Shown: in pieces, positions 53,004 to 62,133 of the stretch
Numbering within the stretch: position 1 is the stretch's first letter
Layout: every line of letters begins with the position of its first letter
Assembly: GCA_913057945.1 (NCBI GenBank)
Contig: CAJXOF010000002.1
Coordinates: 186,001-250,000, forward strand
Direction of reading: 5' to 3'
Origin: an uncultured Hyphomonadaceae bacterium
GTDB taxonomy: Bacteria > Pseudomonadota > Alphaproteobacteria > Caulobacterales > Hyphomonadaceae
DNA length: 64,000 nt
Made by a program: the position numbers and the translations under genes
Notes under the pieces: generated by a model
Told to the model about the DNA's origin: nothing
What the model saw: only the letters and a program-made list of their open reading frames with translations
Databases searched by the model: none

Positions 53004-53674
53004 GCGGCCTTGAGCGCGATTCCGGCCATAATATATCCGTGCAGGGAGCAATAAGTCGCGTAGCCGTGGCCTGCAGCCCGAACCTCTGCGTAGGCTGTCT
53101 CGCCTATAATGAAGCGCTCTGGCAGGCCGATGCTGGGCGCGCCCATCCGGAACCCCTGTCCGGCGGCTTTCATGATGGCCTCCTTTGCCGTCCAGATGCG
53201 ATAGAAGGGGAGGAGAGCAGCGCCTTCTTCAAGCTGGCTTAGCAAGCTGGATTCCGACGGCGCGCAGACCATTGATACCATCTGGCGCCAATTGAGGGCG
53301 CGGACCCGCTCTATATCTATCCCGACCGCCGCATCATGAGAGAGCGCAAAGGCAGACCAGCCTTCCGTGCGGGATATGGAGAGATGCCTGTCCGGGTCAG
53401 AGGACAGAAAGGGTGCGCCCAGGGCATCATGTTCGATGATGACCTCCGTCGATTGGCACCCGAGATGATCGGAAAGCCCCGCGCGAACCGCTCGGAACGA
53501 GCATTCAAGATTTGTGCGTTTTGCGGGATGGACCAGCTTTTCGAGGCGCGCCTGCTCTACGCCCGTTAGTGGCGAAGGCGGCTGCGGGGCCACCGAATGG
53601 TCCAGCACCCAAGCCGCCAGGTCGGGCCACAATTGCACCCCGGACTGGGGTGAGGGGAAGGGGAGTTGGGTCAT
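53000..53674 (-). CDS. pfaE: 4'-phosphopantetheinyl transferase (PfaE type)
   Basis: 224 residues from ATG 53674; an upstream in-frame ATG would add residues unlike the family. Sfp-type motifs: AVGIDIERVRALN with the Mg-binding Asp pair and FYRIWTAKEAIMKAAGQGF with Trp-x-x-Lys-Glu. It attaches the phosphopantetheine arm to the ACP serines, without which the synthase is inactive. It is convergent with pfaC and their stops overlap in the four bases CTAG, so the two mRNAs are antisense at their ends unless they terminate beforehand. That position strongly ties it to the pfa cluster. Confidence 0.92.
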   Translation of the reverse strand: MTQLPFPSPQSGVQLWPDLAAWVLDHSVAPQPPSPLTGVEQARLEKLVHPAKRTNLECSFRAVRAGLSDHLGCQSTEVIIEHDALGAPFLSSDPDRHLSISRTEGWSAFALSHDAAVGIDIERVRALNWRQMVSMVCAPSESSLLSQLEEGAALLPFYRIWTAKEAIMKAAGQGFRMGAPSIGLPERFIIGETAYAEVRAAGHGYATYCSLHGYIMAGIALKAA

Positions 53675-53814
53675 GTGAGATGGGCTGCAATAGATATGCC
53701 GGTTCGGCGTGAAGCGGAGGAGGGCTAACCCCTCTGCAGCCAGGAATATGCACAAGCCGCGCATTTCCGCTAGAAGGCGGTTTGAACCTACTCATCTCCG
53801 GACCAGACCCGAAC

Positions 53815-54792
53815 ATGTCATCTAAACTATCATACATATTCTCCATCGCACCCATGATGGACTGGACCGACCGGCATTGCCGCATGTTCCATCGGTCCTT
53901 GTCGAAACATGCGCTGCTCTGGTCTGAGATGGTGACGGCTGATGCCGTCATTCATGGCGACCGGGAGCGCCTGATTGGCTATTCCGGGGCCGAGCATCCA
54001 ATCGTTTTACAACTCGGCGGAAATGAATCGGCCAAATTGTCCGAGGCGGCCGCCATTGCCGAACAGTTCGGCTATGACGAGGTGAATATCAATTGTGGCT
54101 GCCCATCCGACCGGGTCCAGTCAGGCGCGTTTGGGGCTTGCCTGATGGCGCGTCCTGAGGAGGTCGCAGCGTGCGTCAGCGCCATGCGGGCGCGCGTGTC
54201 CATTCCGGTCACCGTGAAGTGCCGGATCGCAATTGATGATTTGCCAGCGGAAGAAACCTTGTTCGGCTTTGTCGAAAAAGTCAGCGCCGCGGGATGCGAG
54301 GTCTTCACCGTCCACGCCCGCAAGGCCTGGCTGAAAGGGCTGAGCCCGAAGGAAAACCGGGATATTCCGCCGCTTGATTATGCACTCGTCGAGCGCCTCA
54401 AGGCAGCGCGGCCTGACCTGACCATCATCCTGAATGGCGGGATCACCACAATCGACCAATGCGGTGAGCATCTGGACGTCTTCGACGGCGTCATGCTCGG
54501 CCGGGCCGCCTATCAATCGCCTGCCTTGCTGGGAGACGTCGATGCATCCCTGTTCGGTGACGGCGAACCGGTCTCCCCGCAAGCCGCCATTGAAGCCTAT
54601 CGTCCCTACATGGCAGCGCGTCTGGCCGAAGGGGTCGGCCTGCACGCCATGACCCGCCACATGTTGGGCCTGTTCAATGGCCAGCCGGGTGCGCGGCGAT
54701 GGCGGCGGACGCTATCGGAAAAGGCCGTGCGCAAGGGCGCCGGCCTTGAAGTGCTCGATGAGGCCCTCAGCGCGGTCTTGCTCGACGCGTGA
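53815..54792 (+). CDS. dusA: tRNA-dihydrouridine synthase A
   Basis: 325 residues from ATG 53815; an upstream TTG (53782) is in frame but unlikely. DusA marks: SIAPMMDWTDRHCRMFHRSL, VNINCGCPSDRVQSGAFGAC (with the catalytic Cys in GACLM), VTVKCRIAIDDL, FTVHARKAWLKGLSPKENR and LNGGITT for flavin phosphate binding. Reduces uridines 20/20a in tRNA D-loops using FMN and NADPH. Divergent from the phosphopantetheinyl transferase gene; no link to lipid synthesis is expected. Confidence 0.93.
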   Translation: MSSKLSYIFSIAPMMDWTDRHCRMFHRSLSKHALLWSEMVTADAVIHGDRERLIGYSGAEHPIVLQLGGNESAKLSEAAAIAEQFGYDEVNINCGCPSDRVQSGAFGACLMARPEEVAACVSAMRARVSIPVTVKCRIAIDDLPAEETLFGFVEKVSAAGCEVFTVHARKAWLKGLSPKENRDIPPLDYALVERLKAARPDLTIILNGGITTIDQCGEHLDVFDGVMLGRAAYQSPALLGDVDASLFGDGEPVSPQAAIEAYRPYMAARLAEGVGLHAMTRHMLGLFNGQPGARRWRRTLSEKAVRKGAGLEVLDEALSAVLLDA

Positions 54793-54882
54793 TGTAAAGC
54801 CCATTCAACTTTTCGGAATTATGTTCTTTATTTGTTCGCAATAATCTGTTAACCATTTGCTCCATGCTGACTGGGGTTGGAG

Positions 54883-56451
54883 ATGGTTTGCAGGGTCACG
54901 ACATTCGCATTTGAGGGTGTAGACGCCCAGCCAGTAGACGTGCAGGTCCAGATGGCGGGCGGCCAGCCAGCCTTCCACATTGTGGGCCTGCCGGACAAGG
55001 CGGTCGGCGAAAGTCGGGAGCGTGTGCGCGCGGCATTCGCCTCGCTCGGGCTCGCTTTGCCCCCCAAACGGGTCATTGTGAATCTCGCGCCGGCTGACCT
55101 GCCCAAGGAAGGCAGTCATTACGATCTCGCCATTGCGCTCGCCATCCTTGCCATGATGGGCGTGGTTCCGGCCGACCAGCTGGAATCCTACGCCGCCATC
55201 GGGGAGTTGTCGCTCGACGGCGCACTCGGCGAAACGCTGGGTGTGTTGCCGGCGGCGATGGCCGCAGAAGGCATGGATTTGCAACTCATCTGTCCCCAGA
55301 TATGCGGCGCCGAAGCCGCTTGGGCCGGGGGCAGCGTCATCGGGGCAACGGGCCTGATTGCCCTGATCAATCATTTCACCGGGCGCAGCGTGATCAGCCC
55401 GCCCCGACCGGGCGAACTGGCAACGCCGCCGGCAGGGCCGGACCTGCGAGACGTAAAAGGGCAGGAGGGGGCCAAGCGCGCGCTGGAGATCGCTGCGGCC
55501 GGGGGGCATAATCTGCTCTTCTGTGGGCCGCCGGGATCGGGCAAGTCCATGCTGGCCCAGCGCCTGGCTGGCATCCTGCCGCCGCTGTCGGCCCGCGAAT
55601 TGCTGGAAGTGTCGCAAATTCAGTCGATTGCCGGCCTGCTGGAGCGCGGGCGCCTGTCGCGGCGGCGGCCGTTTCGCGCGCCGCATCATTCAGCCTCCAT
55701 GGCGGCGCTTGTCGGCGGCGGCATCAAGGCGAAGCCGGGGGAGGTGTCCCTGGCCCATCACGGCGTGTTGTTCCTGGATGAACTGCCGGAGTTTCCGGCA
55801 ACAGTTCTCGACAGTTTGCGACAACCTCTCGAAGCAGGAGAGGCTGTCGTGGCACGCGCCAACCGGCATGTCCGGTATCCGGCGCGCTTCCAGCTGATTG
55901 CCGCAATGAACCCCTGCCGCTGTGGAGGTGGGCCGGGTGCAGCTGCCTGTCGGCGCGGGCCTCGCTGTGCCCAGCAATACCAGGCGCGGCTTTCCGGGCC
56001 CTTCCTTGACCGGATCGACCTCTATTATGACACGCCGCCGGTGACCGCTGTCGACCTGGCTCTGCCGCCGCCCGCGGAGGGCTCTGCCGAAGTGCGGGAA
56101 CGGGTGGCCCGCGCACGGGATATCCAGACCGAACGCCTCGCCCATCTGGCCACTGACACCTGCCGATCCGTCAATGCCGACACGCCTCTCCCGGAACTGG
56201 AGACATCTGCGGCGCCCGATGAGGCAGGCGCGGCCCTGCTGGCTGATGCGGCCGCCCGGCTGCAGTTAACAGCACGGGGATATAGCCGCGTCCTCAAAGT
56301 CGCGCGGACGATTGCCGATCTTGAGGGCTGCGATGGGGTACGACGGTTCCATATCGCCGAAGCGCTCTCCTATCGGCATCGCCCACCCGGTATGGCCAAA
56401 CCCGCTATTTCGATGCCGCAGGGGGCGGCTTCTGGCGGCTTGGTCGGTTAA
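54883..56451 (+). CDS. comM: YifB/ComM-family Mg-chelatase-like AAA+ ATPase
   Basis: 522 residues from ATG 54883 (typical MVCRVTTFAFEGVDA start). N-terminal Lon-like domain with GSHYDLAIALAILAMMGVVP, then AAA+ core with Walker A CGPPGSGKSMLAQRLAGILP, Walker B LAHHGVLFLDELPEF, the zinc-like Cys cluster NPCRCGGGPGAAACRRGPRC and a C-terminal lid with ARTIADLEGCDGVRRFHIAE. ComM is a hexameric helicase that promotes branch migration during natural transformation in Vibrio. It is followed 37 bases later by a histidine kinase gene. Confidence 0.92.
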   Translation: MVCRVTTFAFEGVDAQPVDVQVQMAGGQPAFHIVGLPDKAVGESRERVRAAFASLGLALPPKRVIVNLAPADLPKEGSHYDLAIALAILAMMGVVPADQLESYAAIGELSLDGALGETLGVLPAAMAAEGMDLQLICPQICGAEAAWAGGSVIGATGLIALINHFTGRSVISPPRPGELATPPAGPDLRDVKGQEGAKRALEIAAAGGHNLLFCGPPGSGKSMLAQRLAGILPPLSARELLEVSQIQSIAGLLERGRLSRRRPFRAPHHSASMAALVGGGIKAKPGEVSLAHHGVLFLDELPEFPATVLDSLRQPLEAGEAVVARANRHVRYPARFQLIAAMNPCRCGGGPGAAACRRGPRCAQQYQARLSGPFLDRIDLYYDTPPVTAVDLALPPPAEGSAEVRERVARARDIQTERLAHLATDTCRSVNADTPLPELETSAAPDEAGAALLADAAARLQLTARGYSRVLKVARTIADLEGCDGVRRFHIAEALSYRHRPPGMAKPAISMPQGAASGGLVG

Positions 56452-56488
56452 ATGAATGATAAAGGCTTTGCGGTAGGGCTGGCATCCT

Positions 56489-57979
56489 ATGACGGATGCA
56501 CCAAAGCCCCCCGCGAATCCCGCCAAGCCGGAAGACACCTTCCTGGCCACGGCCAGCCACGAAATCCGGACGCCGCTCAATGGCATTCTCGGGACCGTTT
56601 CCCTGTTGCTGGAGACAGAGCTTGCTCCGGCCCAGCGCGAATATGCCGAAGCCATCCGGATGAGTGGCGCCCGCTTGCTCGACCTGCTCAACAATGTGCT
56701 GGACTATGCCCGGCTGGATGCTTCGGCGGTGGAGCTGGAGGTCGAAAATTTCTGCCCGGTGCGCCTTGGCCGTGAAGTGATCGAACTGCTCAGCCCACGC
56801 GCACATGCAGCCGGGCTCGATCTTGCTGTCCGCGCCCAACCCCTGCCGATGCCGACTTATTCCGGCGATGCAGGCCGTATTCGTCAGATTCTGTTCAATC
56901 TGGTGGGGAACGCGTTGAAATTCACCCGGCAGGGCTCGGTCCTGCTGGACATCATTGACCGGCAGGAGGGACTGGAATTCCGGGTCATTGATACGGGACC
57001 GGGCATTGCCGAATCTGACCGGGCCCAGCTGTTTCGCGCCTTTACCCAATCGGCCACGCAAGATGCGTACAAGGATGGCGGCGTCGGGCTCGGCCTCGCC
57101 ATCGTCAAGCGCCTGACCGAACTTCTCGGCGGATGGGTGGACATTGACGGCGCCCCAGGCGTTGGCACTGCCTTTACCATCTTCCTGCCCTTGCCGCGTG
57201 CCGACATGCCATCGACTCACGATCTGCCCAATCTGGATATGGCGGTCGGTCTTGTCGGGCTTCCGGGTGCCACCGCTCTTGCGGCCGCCTCGGCCCTGTG
57301 CGGATCAAAGGCCACGCCTTACATGATCGATCCGGTCTCTGGCCGGGTTCCCGCCCATGTCGATGTTCTGTTGATCGGGGCGGATCTGCGCGAGAAACTG
57401 GTCAGGGAATTTGCGCGCCAGCGTCCCACCCTTGTCGTGCTGCGGCCTGAAGACCGGGGCGCCATTGAGCGTTTCCGAAGCCTCGGATGTGCCGGATGGC
57501 TGGTACGTCCCCTCCGCGCGTCCTCGATTGCGGAACGCGTCTTTGTCATCCAGTCCGGCGAACAGGCGATTGATGAGCCCGTGCAAAAGACCGGGGCAGG
57601 GCATGTGCTGATTGCCGATGACAATCCGGTAAACGCACTGATCGCACGCCGCGCCTTGGAATCGGCTGGGTTTAGCGTCACTGTGGCCTCCACCGGAAGC
57701 GAGGCCGTGGAGACTGCAACGCAAATGAATCTTGCCCTCATCCTTATGGATCTGCGCATGCCCGTGATGGACGGCTTTGAAGCTATGCGGCGTATTCGGG
57801 AAACCGGGTCCACTGTGCCCATGATCGCGATTTCTGCCGAAATGAATGCGAATATCGAGCGGCAGGCTCGCACGGCCGGCGCGAGCAGCGTTGCGGCGAA
57901 ACCCCTCGACGCCGAAGCCCTGCGCAGCCTGGCGCTACAGTGGACAAGCGAGCCGGTCCGGCACGAAGGCGCTGCATGA
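56489..57979 (+). CDS. Soluble hybrid histidine kinase with receiver domain
   Basis: 496 residues without membrane segment or sensor domain. HisKA begins almost at the N-terminus with His24 in TASHEIRTPLNGIL; HATPase has NLVGNALKFTRQGSVLL, DTGPGIAESDR and DGGVGLGLAIVKRLTELLGG. A degenerate receiver-like spacer (about 250-365) lies before the true receiver, with Asp421 in ALILMDLRMPVMDG and DDNPVNALIARRALE. The lack of a sensor suggests control by a partner protein. Its stop overlaps the start of the AmpG-like gene (ATGA), so the two are co-translated. Confidence 0.9.
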   Translation: MTDAPKPPANPAKPEDTFLATASHEIRTPLNGILGTVSLLLETELAPAQREYAEAIRMSGARLLDLLNNVLDYARLDASAVELEVENFCPVRLGREVIELLSPRAHAAGLDLAVRAQPLPMPTYSGDAGRIRQILFNLVGNALKFTRQGSVLLDIIDRQEGLEFRVIDTGPGIAESDRAQLFRAFTQSATQDAYKDGGVGLGLAIVKRLTELLGGWVDIDGAPGVGTAFTIFLPLPRADMPSTHDLPNLDMAVGLVGLPGATALAAASALCGSKATPYMIDPVSGRVPAHVDVLLIGADLREKLVREFARQRPTLVVLRPEDRGAIERFRSLGCAGWLVRPLRASSIAERVFVIQSGEQAIDEPVQKTGAGHVLIADDNPVNALIARRALESAGFSVTVASTGSEAVETATQMNLALILMDLRMPVMDGFEAMRRIRETGSTVPMIAISAEMNANIERQARTAGASSVAAKPLDAEALRSLALQWTSEPVRHEGAA

Positions 57980-59700
57980 GCGATACGTCGTCGCCAACGC
58001 CTCCGGCGATGCGTGAGCCCTCGCGCGCTGTTCGCGCGCTGAAGGCGCTGAAGGACCGCCGCATGGCGGCGATGCTGATCCTGTCCTTTGCGGCCAGCAT
58101 TCCCTATGGCGCTGTCGTGGGCGTCCTCTCTGCCTGGCTGACCCAGGAAGGCATCGATACGGACACGATTGGCGTGCTCGCCCTCGTGTCTCTTGGCTAT
58201 TCCTTCAAATATCTCTGGGCTCCGATGTTCGGTCGCGCCCGGGATGTGCCCTTCCTGCGCATTGGTGGGCGCCGATCATGGCTGATTGTCTGCCAATCCG
58301 TGATCGCCCTGCTGCTGATCGTTCTGGCGTTTAGCAACCCGCCCCAGAATATCGGCTTGGTGGCGCTGATCTGTTTCGTCATCACAATCATTGGTCCGAC
58401 ACATGATTTGATCCTTGATGCCTGGCGCATCGAAGTGGCCCGGTCTGAAGAAGACAAGGACCTGATGTCCGCCCTCTACCAGTTCGGCTACAAATCGGGC
58501 GGGTTCATCTCCGGCTTCCTCGCCTTGCTGGTCGCCGCGCGGGTCGGATGGACCGTGTCCTATGTGATGATGTCGGTGTTCATTGCCTTGACGGTGCTGG
58601 GCAGCTTGCTCGCGCCGGAACCGGAATCCTCCTCTCGCCCCGACACGAGCCGGATGAGTTTCCTGCCATCGCTGCGCCGCAAGGTGACCTTGCCAGCCGT
58701 GGCCGTCGTTGCGGTCAGCTGGCTGGTTGGTTTCACCCTGATCGGTACGTTTGTCGTGCGTAAACTGGCGCTGGGCGCGGATATTTCCTCGCGCGTGTTC
58801 GTCTCTGAACAGGGACCGATCATTGTCCTGCTCACCGTCGTGCTGCCAGCCGTGGTCGCTGCCTTGCTCGTGTTCACGCAAAAGGCGGCCGCCACCGAGG
58901 CGCCGCTCGTGATCGCCGGGCAGAGCCGGGGCGACAAGCTGTTGGCGACCCTCTTCCGGGCCATTTTCGACCCGCTGATGGAGCTGATTTCCCGGCTTGG
59001 CTGGTGGACGATCCTCGTCCTTGCGCTGGCGCTGACCTACCGGTTCACGGATGCCGTCTGGGGCTCGTTTGCCTATCCCTTCTACCTGCGCGCCGACCTT
59101 GATGCGCTGGGGCACACGCTGGACGATGTAGCCATTGCCTCGAAATTCTTTGGCGTCGTTGCCACCATTCTCGGCTCGTTGATCGGCGCGACGTTGATCG
59201 CCGTGCTGGGCCGGATGCCAGTCTTCTTTGTCGGCGGGATCGTCGCAGCGGCGACCAATCTGCTCTATGCCGACCTCGCCGCCGGCTCCGCGACCGTGGA
59301 CGCCTTCCTCGCTTTCACCCATCTCGACGCGCCCCTGATTACGTTTGCCGACTGGGCGGCAAAGCTTCAGCCGGAGGAGGTAGCGCTTGCCTCCGACCAG
59401 GGCCAGCGCATGGCGCGCCTGATGGTGACGATCTTCGCGGAAAACATTGCGGGCGGCTTCGCGCTCGTGGCGATGACGGCTTATCTCACCTCCGTGGTCA
59501 ATCCGCGCTTTGCCGCCGTGCAATATGCGCTGCTTGCTTCACTCACCATGCTGATCGGCACGCTGGGACGCCCCTGGCTCGGCGAAATGATCGAGCAGAA
59601 CGGGTTCTATGATGTCTTCATCATCACCTTCTGGCTCGGGGGTGTCGCTGTGGTGCTCAGTGCCATAGAGTGGGCGCGTCAGGCCTATCTCAAACGATAG
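57976..59700 (+). CDS. AmpG-like muropeptide permease (MFS)
   Basis: 574 residues from ATG 57976; 12 to 14 membrane helices. Recognisable blocks: GVLSAWLTQEGIDTDTIGVL, LGYSFKYLWAPMFGR, FLRIGGRRSWLIVCQ, PTHDLILDAWRIEV and ALYQFGYKSGGFISGFLA. AmpG imports GlcNAc-anhydro-muropeptides released in cell-wall turnover and so feeds recycling and, in some species, beta-lactamase induction. A long insert with an extra domain between helices 6 and 7 (about 220-330) makes it longer than E. coli AmpG (491), as in other alphaproteobacterial versions. Confidence 0.87.
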   Translation: MSDTSSPTPPAMREPSRAVRALKALKDRRMAAMLILSFAASIPYGAVVGVLSAWLTQEGIDTDTIGVLALVSLGYSFKYLWAPMFGRARDVPFLRIGGRRSWLIVCQSVIALLLIVLAFSNPPQNIGLVALICFVITIIGPTHDLILDAWRIEVARSEEDKDLMSALYQFGYKSGGFISGFLALLVAARVGWTVSYVMMSVFIALTVLGSLLAPEPESSSRPDTSRMSFLPSLRRKVTLPAVAVVAVSWLVGFTLIGTFVVRKLALGADISSRVFVSEQGPIIVLLTVVLPAVVAALLVFTQKAAATEAPLVIAGQSRGDKLLATLFRAIFDPLMELISRLGWWTILVLALALTYRFTDAVWGSFAYPFYLRADLDALGHTLDDVAIASKFFGVVATILGSLIGATLIAVLGRMPVFFVGGIVAAATNLLYADLAAGSATVDAFLAFTHLDAPLITFADWAAKLQPEEVALASDQGQRMARLMVTIFAENIAGGFALVAMTAYLTSVVNPRFAAVQYALLASLTMLIGTLGRPWLGEMIEQNGFYDVFIITFWLGGVAVVLSAIEWARQAYLKR

Positions 59701-59704
59701 GCGA

Positions 59705-59725
59705 GGGGCCCGGCTTGTCGGCCCC
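59705..59725 (+). terminator. Small hairpin after the AmpG-like gene
   Basis: GGGGCC (59705-59710) and GGCCCC (59720-59725) form a 6-bp stem immediately after the stop, with no T-tract. It may be a weak terminator or an mRNA processing point before the next gene, whose GGAGGA lies just downstream. Confidence 0.35.
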
Positions 59726-59744
59726 AAAGTCCGGAGGAATATTC

Positions 59745-60215
59745 ATGCGTTCAGCCCTGATTGCGCTCGTCCTGCCCTTTGCTATTTCGGCTTGCGCGGC
59801 CCACCCGTCCGCCCCAGTCGGAGTAATGGACGGGATGGAAGCCAATGAGGCCGCAGCGATCACGGCGATGCTGGAGGCTCAGGACGAAGCATGGAATCGC
59901 GGGGACATTCCCGCGTTCATGGATGGCTACTGGAAATCCCCGGATCTTCGTTTTGCGTCCGGCGGAAACATCGCGCGCGGCTGGGACGCGACGCTGCAAC
60001 GGTATGAGACACGCTACGACACGCCCGCAAAGATGGGCACACTCGTGACGTCCGATTATGAGATCGACATCCTGTCGCCGGACGCCGCCATTGCGCATGG
60101 CCGCTGGATGCTGGAGGTCGAAGGCGACAACCCGTCCGGGCTCTACACGCTGGTCCTCCGCAAGATTGATGGCGACTGGGTGATCGTTTCCGACACAACC
60201 ACGTCTGCCGACTAG
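59745..60215 (+). CDS. SnoaL/DUF4440-like lipoprotein
   Basis: 156 residues from ATG 59745 with an excellent GGAGGA site. The signal peptide MRSALIALVLPFAISACAAH has lipobox ISAC (Cys17). The mature domain begins ITAMLEAQDEAWNRGDIPAF and continues MDGYWKSPDLRFASGGNIAR, WDATLQRYETRYDT and LYTLVLRKIDGDWVIVSDTT, the cone-shaped NTF2-like (SnoaL) fold. Members bind or turn over small molecules; the role is unknown. It is likely in the periplasm, attached to a membrane. Confidence 0.85.
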   Translation: MRSALIALVLPFAISACAAHPSAPVGVMDGMEANEAAAITAMLEAQDEAWNRGDIPAFMDGYWKSPDLRFASGGNIARGWDATLQRYETRYDTPAKMGTLVTSDYEIDILSPDAAIAHGRWMLEVEGDNPSGLYTLVLRKIDGDWVIVSDTTTSAD

Positions 60216-60321
60216 CGGGCCGCGCTGATCCCGGCCTGAGCCACGCCATGCCTTGGCAGTCGGCGCGGTTGCGGGCAAAACGCCCTATGGCCTCATGACC
60301 GAAGGGGACCCGGCTCAGACC

Positions 60322-61203
60322 ATGAAACGCGCAACACTCGACATCGACACCCACAATTCTTCGCTTGAGGGCATGATCGAACGGCCATGGTTCCGACACA
60401 TGGTGATTACGCTGATCATCGTGAACGCGGTGATCCTCGGCGTGCTGACCTATCGGGAAACCCTGCCGCGAAATCTTGTCCTGTCCCTGGACGCAATTGA
60501 TCAGGCGATCACATACGTCTTTGCGATCGAAATCCTGCTGAAACTGTTCGTATACCGGCTGCAATTCTTCCGGGGTGGGTGGAATTGGTTCGATTTCATT
60601 GTCATCGGCGTGTCCCTTATCCCGGGCAGTCAGGCCTTCGGCGTGCTGCGCGCCCTCCGCGTCCTGCGGGTTCTTCGGCTCCTGCATATTGTGCCGATGA
60701 TGCGCCGGATCACTGAAGCGTTGATGAAGGCTTTGCCGGGCATGGGCGCAATCTTTGCGGTGCTAGCGCTGATCACCTATGTCGCCGCCGTCATGGCAAC
60801 GAACATGTATGGCAATACCGAGAATGAGGAGGTCGCCGAACTGTTCGGCGATTTGCCACGCTCGGCCTATTCCCTGTTCCAGGTCATGACGATGGATGGC
60901 TGGCGGTTCGAAGTCGTCCAGAAAGTCATTGATGACGGCAATCCCTATGCCTGGATGTTCTTCCTGATCTTCATCTTCATCGCCAGCTTTGCCATCCTGA
61001 ACCTGTTCATTGCCTTGATCGTCGATTCCCTCGCCGCCGAACAACAGGCGATCATCGAAGAGGGGCTCGACGAACTCGAAGAGGAGCTGGAAGATGAGCT
61101 GATGACGGCCGAGAAGGGACGGGCAGCTGTCCTGACAGCGATCCAGGAGATGCGGTCGGAGATTGCGGCCTTGCGCGCGGCGGTCGAAGCGAGGCCCAAA
61201 TAA
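60322..61203 (+). CDS. One-domain voltage-gated cation channel (NaChBac/CavMr-like)
   Basis: 293 residues from ATG 60322 (an ATG at 60295 is an alternative). Six helices are visible; S4 is GVLRALRVLRVLRLLHIVPM with Arg at every third position, so voltage sensing is intact. The pore loop is FQVMTMDGWRFEVVQ: the filter reads TMDGW where NaChBac has TLESW. Gly at the fourth filter position and an acidic third residue recall CavMr, a native bacterial calcium channel (TLEGW), so Ca2+ or mixed selectivity is possible. The C-terminus is a very acidic coiled coil (EEGLDELEEELEDEL), which assembles the tetramer in this family. Inner membrane. Confidence 0.88.
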   Translation: MKRATLDIDTHNSSLEGMIERPWFRHMVITLIIVNAVILGVLTYRETLPRNLVLSLDAIDQAITYVFAIEILLKLFVYRLQFFRGGWNWFDFIVIGVSLIPGSQAFGVLRALRVLRVLRLLHIVPMMRRITEALMKALPGMGAIFAVLALITYVAAVMATNMYGNTENEEVAELFGDLPRSAYSLFQVMTMDGWRFEVVQKVIDDGNPYAWMFFLIFIFIASFAILNLFIALIVDSLAAEQQAIIEEGLDELEEELEDELMTAEKGRAAVLTAIQEMRSEIAALRAAVEARPK

Positions 61204-61331
61204 TGATCATCAGTGAACAAGCATCAAAATCTAAAAAAGAATTCATAATTGGAACTGTGAGCAGCACTTCACGCATCTGTCAGCATGCCGCGCTCCCAAA
61301 ATTTGCAAAATAGGGTATAGAATTTCCCCGA

Positions 61332-62042
61332 ATGTCTTTGTGGACCCGACTGCTTGAGGGCGGGCGACGCCTGTTCGACCCTGACAACTCTGACGGCACT
61401 TCTGTCGACGGGGACGATTTTGAGTGCGCGCCGGACCCGAATGATGTGGGCTTCACGGCGGCCGTGGTTGGTCTCGGTGCCAAGCTCGCCGTTGCTGACG
61501 GAGTCGTGTCCGATCAGGAAATCATGGTGTTTTCCCGCGTCTTCCGGGTCGCGCCCGAAGACGCAGACAGTGTCCGCCGCGTGTTCAATATCGCCCGCCA
61601 GACGGTCCGCGGCTATGAGGGCTATGCGCGCAAGATCGGCCGGAAATACCATGCCCGGCCTTGCTTGCTTGAGGGTGTGCTGGACGGCCTGTTCCAGATT
61701 GCCGGCGCCGATGGCGTCGTCACCATGGACGAGATGGACTATTTGCGCACCGTCTCGAACGCTTTCGGCTTCGACGAGCGGACCTTCCGCCGGATCAAGG
61801 CGAGCCATCTGGGGCCGGATGGTGACGATCCGTATCATATTCTTGGCGTGGCACACGACGCCGAGTTTTCAGACATTCGCGCGGCCTATCGCCAATTGAT
61901 GGCGGACAATCATCCCGACCGGGTGGTGCAGATGGGGGCCCCGCGCGAATTCGAGGATGCAGCCCATGCCAAGGCGGCTTCGATCACAGCGGCCTATGCG
62001 CAGATCCGCACCGAACGGGGCCTGCTGATCCGGGCCGATTGA
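61332..62042 (+). CDS. TerB-domain / J-domain protein (DjlA-like)
   Basis: 236 residues. Central TerB-like helical domain (about residues 35-165: VVGLGAKLAVADGVVSDQEI and the repeat GLFQIAGADGVVTMDEMDYL), then a J domain with DPYHILGVAHDAEFSDIRAA and the essential His-Pro-Asp in NHPDR at its loop. J domains stimulate DnaK ATPase. Unlike E. coli DjlA there is no N-terminal membrane helix, so it is probably soluble. A weak promoter-like AT-rich stretch lies in the 128 bases upstream. Confidence 0.88.
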   Translation: MSLWTRLLEGGRRLFDPDNSDGTSVDGDDFECAPDPNDVGFTAAVVGLGAKLAVADGVVSDQEIMVFSRVFRVAPEDADSVRRVFNIARQTVRGYEGYARKIGRKYHARPCLLEGVLDGLFQIAGADGVVTMDEMDYLRTVSNAFGFDERTFRRIKASHLGPDGDDPYHILGVAHDAEFSDIRAAYRQLMADNHPDRVVQMGAPREFEDAAHAKAASITAAYAQIRTERGLLIRAD

Positions 62043-62133
62043 GGCATTTTCGCGAATTCACATGGTATCCGCATTGCATTCCATTGACGGAACGCAGCGC
62101 TGACGCCATGTTTGCTGTGTAAATGAGAGAGTC

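Noticed and set aside
58276..59523. 415-codon minus-strand open frame
   Set aside because: Shadow of the AmpG-like gene; extreme Arg/His/Gln/Glu content and no hydrophobic core.
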